From Hymenobacter sediminicola (GTDB taxonomy: Bacteria; Bacteroidota; Bacteroidia; Cytophagales; Hymenobacteraceae): a stretch of DNA of 64,000 nucleotides. The notes beneath the pieces are model-generated. The model worked only from the letters and a program-made list of their open reading frames with translations, searched no databases and was not told the origin of the DNA. Below, piece by piece: positions 58,626 through 64,000 of this stretch. Location of the stretch: the NCBI RefSeq assembly GCF_014250515.1, contig NZ_CP060202.1:1671001-1735000 (forward strand), given 5' to 3'. Within the stretch, counting starts at the first letter, position 1, and every line of letters begins with the position of its first letter. Made by a program: the position numbers and the translations under genes.

Positions 58626-59378
58626 ATGAAAAAATTACACATCCTCGTTGCTGCACTGCTCGTTTCTGGATCGGCTTTCGCTCAGGCTCCTCAGGCTTTC
58701 ACCGCCGTTAACGCCTGTGTAGGTTGCCCCGCAGTTACTCTGACGGAACTGACTCCTACTGCAATTGCGAACCTACAGCTCAATCCAAACAGCATGCCTA
58801 CTGGCAGCATCGACAACTGTTCGATAGTACAACAGGGTGATGGCCGCGCTATGGATGATAACAACCGTGCGGTAGTAGATCAGTCAGGTACCGGCAACAT
58901 GGCTATCCTGCGTCAGCAGGAGGGTGGCACTAACTACGGCCGTCAGGACCAGAGTGGTACTGCTAACCGTGCTGCTGCTCAGGTTTATGGCAGCAACAAC
59001 ACTACTCTTCAACTGCAGACTGGTACTGGCAACGTAGCTACTATCAACGTAGACGACGTAGTAGGTGCAGGTCCAGCTGCTGCCGACAACGGCGATGGCA
59101 ACTGGGCTCAGCAGCGTCAGAATGGCTCGGCTAACCGTGCCAAGATTGACCAGTACGGTGATTTCAACGTTGCTTCGCAGGACCAGAATGGTGCTGGCAA
59201 CTATGGCCAGATCCGTCAGGAGTCTGACCGCAGCCAGGCTGAGCAACTGCAGGTTGGCGACAGCAACGTAGCCTTCACCGACCAGGGCCGTGGCCGTGCT
59301 CTTGACAATGGCCAGCGCAGCTGCATCGAGCAGCGTGGCGACGGCAACTCGGCTATCGTTCGTCAGGACGTACGCTAA
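58626..59378 (+). CDS. Curlin-repeat amyloid subunit (CsgA-like)
   Basis: A 250-residue secreted protein. Signal peptide MKKLHILVAALLVSGSAFAQ. The mature protein is Gln/Asn/Gly rich with curlin repeats of the form Q-x-G-x-x-N-x-A-x-x-x-Q. Examples are VDQSGTGNMAILRQQ, QDQSGTANRAAAQ, QRQNGSANRAKIDQYGDFN and EQRGDGNSAIVRQ. Four Cys lie in the mature chain (VNACVGC, DNCSIV, RSCIEQ). It is the probable major curli fibre subunit. Strong own promoter and a hairpin after it suggest high expression. Confidence 0.9.
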   Translation: MKKLHILVAALLVSGSAFAQAPQAFTAVNACVGCPAVTLTELTPTAIANLQLNPNSMPTGSIDNCSIVQQGDGRAMDDNNRAVVDQSGTGNMAILRQQEGGTNYGRQDQSGTANRAAAQVYGSNNTTLQLQTGTGNVATINVDDVVGAGPAAADNGDGNWAQQRQNGSANRAKIDQYGDFNVASQDQNGAGNYGQIRQESDRSQAEQLQVGDSNVAFTDQGRGRALDNGQRSCIEQRGDGNSAIVRQDVR

Positions 59379-59419
59379 GTTGAGCGGGCCAGTAGGCCTC
59401 TGTTAGCTAAACACCCTCG

Positions 59420-59465
59420 CCGGGTACCCGCCTCCGCATGCGAGAGCAGGTACCCGGTTTTGGGC
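59420..59465 (+). terminator. Hairpin between the two curlin genes
   Basis: CCGGGTACC (59420-59428) pairs with GGTACCCGG (59449-59457), followed by TTTTGGGC and a TTTTT stretch. It may attenuate transcription into the second curlin gene. Confidence 0.6.
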
Positions 59466-59506
59466 TTATTTTTCCATCTATTAAGAGGCATACTCCTCAG
59501 GATGCA

Positions 59507-60094
59507 ATGAAACGAAACCTGTTTTTTATGCTGCTCAGCCTCTTGCTAATTGGCGGAAATCCGGCCTTCGCCCAGCAACTGGGGCGGAGCGAGGCAGCTA
59601 CCGCAGAGCAGCGGCTGCTAGAGGACATCGGGCCAGGATGGGTGGATACCAATCCTGCGCTAGTACCCAACGCTCAGAACGCAGCGACGATAGTGCAGCA
59701 GGGCAGCGCAAACCGTGCTACCAGCACCCAGAACAACCCGGGTACCAACCCGAACCTGACATCCATTATGCAAGTAGGCGACCTTAACCAGGCATACGTG
59801 GCGCAGCGGGGGAGTGGTAATAACACTTCCGTAAAGCAAAACGGCGATAGAAATCTGGTCAACAGTGCTGTAACTGGTGATAACAACACGACCAAGCTAG
59901 TGCAGAACGGCGACGGCAACGAGTTCATTCGCGACGCAATTACCAACAATACGAATGTGACCATAACCCAGGACGGGGTGAATAACCGGCTGGTACAACA
60001 AGGGTCACAGACCCAGACTCCGCCGCGCTACGAAGTTGAGATGCGCGGCAACGGAATCAACCTGACTATTGAGCAGGGGCGTATCGGGCAGTAG
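59507..60094 (+). CDS. Second curlin-repeat protein (CsgB-like)
   Basis: A 195-residue secreted protein with signal peptide KRNLFFMLLSLLLIGG up to AFA. The mature chain has irregular curlin-like repeats: VQQGSANRATSTQ, MQVGDLNQAYVAQRGSGNN, VKQNGDRNLVNS, VQNGDGNEF and EQGRIGQ. It ends RIGQ without the terminal cysteine of CsgA here. A CsgB-like minor or nucleating role is inferred from order and from less regular repeats. Start is ATG at 59507; the frame's earlier start lies in the preceding hairpin. Confidence 0.83.
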   Translation: MKRNLFFMLLSLLLIGGNPAFAQQLGRSEAATAEQRLLEDIGPGWVDTNPALVPNAQNAATIVQQGSANRATSTQNNPGTNPNLTSIMQVGDLNQAYVAQRGSGNNTSVKQNGDRNLVNSAVTGDNNTTKLVQNGDGNEFIRDAITNNTNVTITQDGVNNRLVQQGSQTQTPPRYEVEMRGNGINLTIEQGRIGQ

Positions 60095-60112
60095 TAGCCA
60101 CAATACTTACGG

Positions 60113-60153
60113 AAAGCAGGACTGGCCTATCTAAGGGCTGGTCCTGCTTTTTG
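60113..60153 (+). terminator. Terminator after the second curlin gene
   Basis: AAAGCAGGAC (60113-60122) pairs with GTCCTGCTTT (60141-60150) with T residues after it. Confidence 0.75.
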
Positions 60154-60226
60154 TTTATCCGCGAAGTTTATGATGTTGTTTTCTTTATAAACTTGCATTT
60201 GTAAATGTTTAAGGCAAAAAAAATTA

Positions 60227-60258
60227 TTGGTATAATTAAATAAATGTAACTACTTTTA
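60227..60258 (+). promoter_or_regulatory. Putative promoter of the CsgH-like gene
   Basis: TTG at 60227-60229, 21 bases, TACTTTTA at 60251-60258. The box has one mismatch to TAnnTTTG. Confidence 0.45.
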
Positions 60259-60288
60259 GTCCTCCCGAAACCTTTCTTAACTATACTG

Positions 60289-60657
60289 ATGATGAAAATT
60301 CTCTTAATCAGTTTGTTAGCCCTTGCTATGTCACCTCCTCAGGATAAGGCCCTAGGCACCCCACCATGCACGGCGGAGCTAGTAGTGACCAAAGCCGATG
60401 GCTACATTACCGTAACAGGCTATTGTCATAGCACAGGCTCCCAGACGCAACGCTATACGTACACGCTGGAACTGGCGAAGCAAAGCGCAGGCGGCCAGTC
60501 GTCCAATCGGCAGCAGGGAGCCTTTGAAGTAGCTCCAAGCCAGACTGTACGCCTATCACAAATCAGTATCGGCGCCGATGCCAGCACCCGCTTCAATGGC
60601 TGGTTGCGCATCCTCGATACCGCCGGGCACCTTGTTGCCCAAGACTCCATACACTAG
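60289..60657 (+). CDS. CsgH-like curli protein
   Basis: A 122-residue exported protein with a short signal (KILLISLLALAMS). The mature domain resembles CsgH: a beta sandwich with TYTLELAKQSAGGQSSNRQQ at about 57-76, with the Gly/Ser/Asn loop. Then SQTVRLSQISI and RFNGWLRILDTAGHL follow. Cys27 and Cys46 could pair. CsgH blocks premature amyloid assembly in alphaproteobacteria; whether this one does is inferred. CsgC, which plays the same role in enterobacteria, is absent. Confidence 0.75.
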   Translation: MMKILLISLLALAMSPPQDKALGTPPCTAELVVTKADGYITVTGYCHSTGSQTQRYTYTLELAKQSAGGQSSNRQQGAFEVAPSQTVRLSQISIGADASTRFNGWLRILDTAGHLVAQDSIH

Positions 60658-60800
60658 CTTCCCACGTTGTTTCCGACTAGTACTGCCAGCTCAATAAGCT
60701 GGTACGACAAGGCTGGGGAGAAGAAAAGGTAGACTATAGCCTGTCGTTGGTTGTCTTGCCCATTGCCGCTTCTTTCACGTTCCTCTACTTACTCTCTCTT

Positions 60801-62351
60801 ATGAATCCCGCCCATCTGCCAGCTCGAAAGCGCAACTGGCTGTTTCGCTGTTTGTGGTTGCTGTTGCTGCCTTTAGCAGCTTGCGAAGACACGGCAGTTA
60901 TGCCGATTTTTTATGGCAACGTACAGGGAATCCTGCGGGATGCTCGTACCAATCAGCCGCTGGCCAACGTATCTATTAGTACCACGCCCGCTACCATGGC
61001 TCTCACGACCGATGCGCAGGGCATGTTTGAGCTCAATGATGTGCCCACCGGCCGGCTCACTATCACGGCTACAAAAGCCGATTATCAGCAAACATCCACC
61101 GCAGTAACCGTTGAAGATGGCAAAACCACGACCGTTGCCATACAGCTGACACCGGCAGTAGCCGCTACTGCTCCCAACCCGCCTAACCGACCATCCCCCG
61201 CTGATCAGGCCGTGAACGTTCCTGTGCTACCGAAGCTGGAGTGGCATCCGGTAGGAGCGTTCCGCTCCGACTCGTTGCGCTATGATGTGATGCTGTATGA
61301 AGGCAATTCCACTACCAACCGTCGGCAACTGCTCACGAACTCCCGCGACACGGTCTACCAGTTCACTTCTCAGGATGTGCCGCTACTCTACAATACGGTA
61401 TACTACTGGCAGGTGACAGTGTATAATAAGGCCGGCACTTCTGCCCGGTCTAGCCTGTGGTCGTTCCGGACGGCGCCGTTCCCCAACAATCCTTTCGTGT
61501 TTGTGCGGCGTACCAATGGATTTCCCGATATATACTCATCCAACGCTGCCGGTACTACTGTGGTGCGTCTCACCAACTCCACTGCTTTTGAGGTGGCCCC
61601 GCAAATCAGCCCCGTCTACGATAAAATAGCCTATACCTCCAATGCTGTTACCGGGCAGTATCGTCTTTACACGATGAACCCGGATGGCTCCGACCAGCGC
61701 ATGATTTCCTCGCTGCCGGTTGAGGGCTACAATAATTTTGGGATAGGCTTCTGCTGGTCACCCTACGGCGACCAACTACTGGTTGCCAGCTATGATAAGC
61801 TATATCGAGTGAACCGCGACGGGTTTGGGGCGCCTACCCTGATTGCTACCGCTCCGGCTGGCCGCCACTTCCGGGAGTGCGACTGGAATGGGCAAAACAA
61901 TAAAATTATCGTGCAGACAGTGGGAACAAGTATTTATGATTCGGAGCTATACATCATGAATGCTGACGGTAGCGGTATGACGCTGGCTGTTGGGAATGTA
62001 GCTGGTCGGCTGGATTCTCCCTCATTTAACCTGGGAGGAACGCGCATCATGTATACCATAGACTTAGATGGATACATGGACCTGACCGGCCGTCAGACTA
62101 ATGCACATATTAGAACCCAAGCCCTGGATGGAAGCGCAATAGTTGATGTTTCTGCTCCGACTTCAACCACGGGCGGAAAGCCTGCGTCAGTCAACGACTT
62201 GTACCCGCGCTTTAATGCAAGTGGCTCTAAGATTATATTTACACAGGTAGAAACCACAGGCACGGTGCCGCCGGAAGTGTGGCAAATGGATCTTGATGGT
62301 CGTAACAGAACCCTGTTGTTCCAGAACGCCGAGCAAGCAGACGCCATATAG
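60801..62351 (+). CDS. Lipoprotein with CarboxypepD_reg, fibronectin-like and beta-propeller regions
   Basis: A 516-residue lipoprotein. The signal peptide has lipobox LAAC near residue 28. A CarboxypepD_reg-like domain runs about 40-115 (QGILRDARTNQPLANVSIST). An Fn3-like domain (about 130-235, YYWQVTVYNKAGTSA) and then TolB/PD40-like propeller blades follow, with YTMNPDGSDQRMISSLP, YRVNRDGFG and YIMNADGSGM. It is on the outer membrane surface or periplasm, at the end of the curli cluster, and may attach or sense fibres. Start is ATG at 60801. Confidence 0.8.
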   Translation: MNPAHLPARKRNWLFRCLWLLLLPLAACEDTAVMPIFYGNVQGILRDARTNQPLANVSISTTPATMALTTDAQGMFELNDVPTGRLTITATKADYQQTSTAVTVEDGKTTTVAIQLTPAVAATAPNPPNRPSPADQAVNVPVLPKLEWHPVGAFRSDSLRYDVMLYEGNSTTNRRQLLTNSRDTVYQFTSQDVPLLYNTVYYWQVTVYNKAGTSARSSLWSFRTAPFPNNPFVFVRRTNGFPDIYSSNAAGTTVVRLTNSTAFEVAPQISPVYDKIAYTSNAVTGQYRLYTMNPDGSDQRMISSLPVEGYNNFGIGFCWSPYGDQLLVASYDKLYRVNRDGFGAPTLIATAPAGRHFRECDWNGQNNKIIVQTVGTSIYDSELYIMNADGSGMTLAVGNVAGRLDSPSFNLGGTRIMYTIDLDGYMDLTGRQTNAHIRTQALDGSAIVDVSAPTSTTGGKPASVNDLYPRFNASGSKIIFTQVETTGTVPPEVWQMDLDGRNRTLLFQNAEQADAI

Positions 62352-62969
62352 ATACCATTACCTGTCCAATATTGCCTGCTATAGCGCATCGGCGAATCGA
62401 GCAGCTCCGTGAGCTGAGCAATAGCTGATGGATACATTAGTACTACCTGTCTCGTTTTATAATTTTTATAAATAGCCCCCGCTCATCTGCTTCAAGCAGT
62501 TGGGCGGGGGCTATGTTGTTGATGGCAGGCTAGGAGAGGAGAACAGATAAAAATCTGACTACTATATAGAATATGCATCGGATGGCATACTCGGTCTATC
62601 TGGTTAAGGCTGGAAAGGCTTTGACGTTTAATGATTATTAATTCAAAAAAACCACGCAAATTTGCATGTCCAAGTATAATATAGTAAAAGATATATATTA
62701 TTACTGTGGAACTTTTGCCCTATTGAATCGGATAAGTCAAAAAACAAAGACACAGGCAGTAAGCTGGCATGGAATGTGAGAAGCCGGGTTGCACAATGGG
62801 CTGTCATTATTTGACGGCTTATGTCAAAAATCACATAATAAATGGAAAATGTAATAATCTTCCTGATTTTTTCTGCGTACTAGCCATCAGTTTCCATTGT
62901 AGACCAACAGCCTTCCTTTCCTCGTAATCCAGTTTTTTCCCTTCGTAACTCTTAATTTTTCATAGCACT
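62352..62969. other. Intergenic region before the large surface protein
   Basis: A 618-base gap, AT-rich from about 62530 on. It contains the terminator at 62472-62514. No reliable gene: a 63-codon minus-strand frame at 62643-62834 has no supporting features. A TAATTTTT stretch upstream of the ATG at 62970 is not a clear promoter. Confidence 0.45.
62472..62514 (+). terminator. Terminator after the curli cluster
   Basis: ATAGCCCCCGC (62472-62482) pairs with GCGGGGGCTAT (62504-62514), with an inner CTGC/GCAG stem. Confidence 0.75.
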
Positions 62970-64000
62970 ATGACCAACACTTACCTGCGTACCATGCGCC
63001 GGGCCTTCCGACCTCAATCCCAGATGGGGGAGTCGCAAGCAAGGCCTACTAGTCGCCTCTGGGCAATGCTACTCCTGTTGTTGACCGTATCGTTCAACAG
63101 TTTTGCCCAGACCTTCTCGGAGGATATGACTGATTCGGGTGTAACTCCTACTTCGCGTGAAGGAGTTGTGTCTTACACTAGCCGCGGTGGTTTCACTTTT
63201 GATGCTACCGGCTCGGAAACTGGCACTCTGACCTATAGTGGCAGTGCCCGCCTGGCTACTTCGGCCAGCTCTTCGGGCTACACTGGTGCTTCCGGTGGCG
63301 CTTCCATCTTCTTTGGTGGCCCAGCTACCGGAGCTTTGGTTCTGCCCCTGGACTTCCGGATTTCAAACATCAATACAGCTGCCCTGAGCCGGGTACAGCT
63401 GACCTTTGGCCTGTACACGCAGCAGGGGGTGGCTCCGGCTACTGGAGACTTCCTGGTGCAGTATTCGACCGACAATTTTGCTACTTCTACTACGGTTGAG
63501 TACTCGCGCAACACGAACAACACGGCTGGCGGCACTAGCTTCGCTTGGAACCTGTATTCTGTAGACGCTGCCTTGCCCAACGTTAACTCGCTGGCCGTGC
63601 GCTTCGTGCGTACCACCCAGGCTACCGGCACCACTACAACTCCTGGCAACACGACCAAAGACTTCCGTCTGGATGACGTGCGGGTGAACTCGCTGACGCC
63701 TACGCTGACGGCTACGATTGATAGCCAGATCTTCCCGGACACGCCTACCAACCAACGCTCGGCTCCGCAGGAACTGACCGTAACGGGTAGCAACCTGACT
63801 ACTGTAGCTACCGTGACGGCTCCGGCCGGCTTCCTGGTACGCGTTGCAGGTACTACTAACGCTTACACGCAGTCTATTCAGTTGACGCCAAACGTCAACG
63901 GTAACGTGTCGGAGCTGGTGGATGTGATTTTCGCTCCTACGCTGGCTACTTCGCCTGGCCCATATCCTGATCCAACCGGCGGTACGCTGACGGTGAGCAG
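62970..64000 (+). CDS. Large secreted surface protein, partial
   Basis: The first 343 residues of a larger protein, cut by the right window edge. An N-terminal signal segment follows an arginine-rich start (TMRRAFRPQS), with hydrophobic core AMLLLLLTVSFNSFAQ. The mature part is Thr/Ser/Gly/Ala rich. A beta-sandwich domain runs about 50-235, ending KDFRLDDVRVNS. An Ig-like repeat then begins (PTNQRSAPQELTVTGSNL) that resembles choice-of-anchor or cadherin-like modules. It is secreted, probably anchored by a C-terminal sorting signal of the T9SS type beyond the window. No clear promoter. Function unknown. Confidence 0.75.
   Translation, partial: MTNTYLRTMRRAFRPQSQMGESQARPTSRLWAMLLLLLTVSFNSFAQTFSEDMTDSGVTPTSREGVVSYTSRGGFTFDATGSETGTLTYSGSARLATSASSSGYTGASGGASIFFGGPATGALVLPLDFRISNINTAALSRVQLTFGLYTQQGVAPATGDFLVQYSTDNFATSTTVEYSRNTNNTAGGTSFAWNLYSVDAALPNVNSLAVRFVRTTQATGTTTTPGNTTKDFRLDDVRVNSLTPTLTATIDSQIFPDTPTNQRSAPQELTVTGSNLTTVATVTAPAGFLVRVAGTTNAYTQSIQLTPNVNGNVSELVDVIFAPTLATSPGPYPDPTGGTLTVS

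Noticed and set aside
62643..62834. 63-codon minus-strand frame before the surface protein
   Set aside because: AT-rich chance frame without homology features.
1..64000. CRISPR array, prophage, plasmid origin or rRNA operon
   Set aside because: No regularly spaced repeats, phage structural genes, replication initiator or rRNA-like sequence was seen anywhere in the window.

Overview
The window looks like chromosomal DNA from a Bacteroidota bacterium of the order Cytophagales, most likely Hymenobacter or a close relative. The reasons are a SusC/SusD glycan-uptake locus, many families typical of this phylum (DUF3822, DUF4296, DUF1573, Bat-type VWA/DUF58 proteins), a high coding GC content, and repeated copies of the Bacteroidota promoter element TAnnTTTG, sometimes with a TTG about 19-21 bases upstream. 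The genus is an inference from gene content, not from a database match. No rRNA, tRNA, CRISPR array, prophage or intact insertion sequence was seen.

Positions 1-22.2 kb are mostly housekeeping. A minus-strand run holds threonine aldolase, a CPA1 antiporter, a PP2A-like phosphatase and the start of an AlkA-like glycosylase. Then come NUDIX hydrolases, coaD with DUF3822, a thioesterase, a RecD-like helicase, a DUF1573 protein, YggS, and a short Bat-like locus (DUF58, membrane protein, BatA). CsaA, a DUF922 protein and a MATE exporter follow. At 18.7-22.2 kb is a three-gene ergothioneine cluster, egtB-egtD plus a PLP enzyme starting two bases after egtD, a candidate for the C-S lyase step.

Positions 22.5-30.3 kb carry a KGG-repeat stress protein, menC, a two-lobed aspartyl-protease/PDZ protein, an acyltransferase, an alpha/beta hydrolase, a phasin-like protein and a UbiB/AarF kinase.

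Positions 30.4-45.0 kb form a beta-glucan utilisation locus, all on the minus strand. One unit is a GH5-CBM6 enzyme followed by a 7TMR-DISM membrane receptor whose cytoplasmic end is a coiled coil joined to a zinc-ribbon/helical domain resembling the N-terminus of IS1595-family transposases. The second unit is susC, susD, a PKD lipoprotein with a duplicated domain, two GH16 enzymes and, before the first clear terminator, a stand-alone HTH protein resembling the N-terminal half of an IS630 transposase. No HTCS, SusR or ECF-sigma/anti-sigma regulator is present. I propose that these two transposase-derived DNA-binding proteins are the regulators. Two paralogous small membrane proteins bracket the locus.

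Positions 45.1-55.3 kb are mixed metabolism: phosphohexomutase, hpd, DUF952, an ABC-F ATPase, murI, and a lipoprotein plus glutathionylspermidine-synthase-like pair reminiscent of YgiB/YgiC. Positions 55.8-62.4 kb hold a curli (functional amyloid) cluster: csgE, csgF, a csgG with an extra C-terminal beta-barrel-like domain, two curlin-repeat subunits, a CsgH-like protein and a beta-propeller lipoprotein. The window ends inside a large secreted surface protein.

Several genes start only 3-5 bases after a TAnnTTTG box, which implies leaderless transcripts. Start codons given here were checked against the sequence and often differ from the longest open frame.
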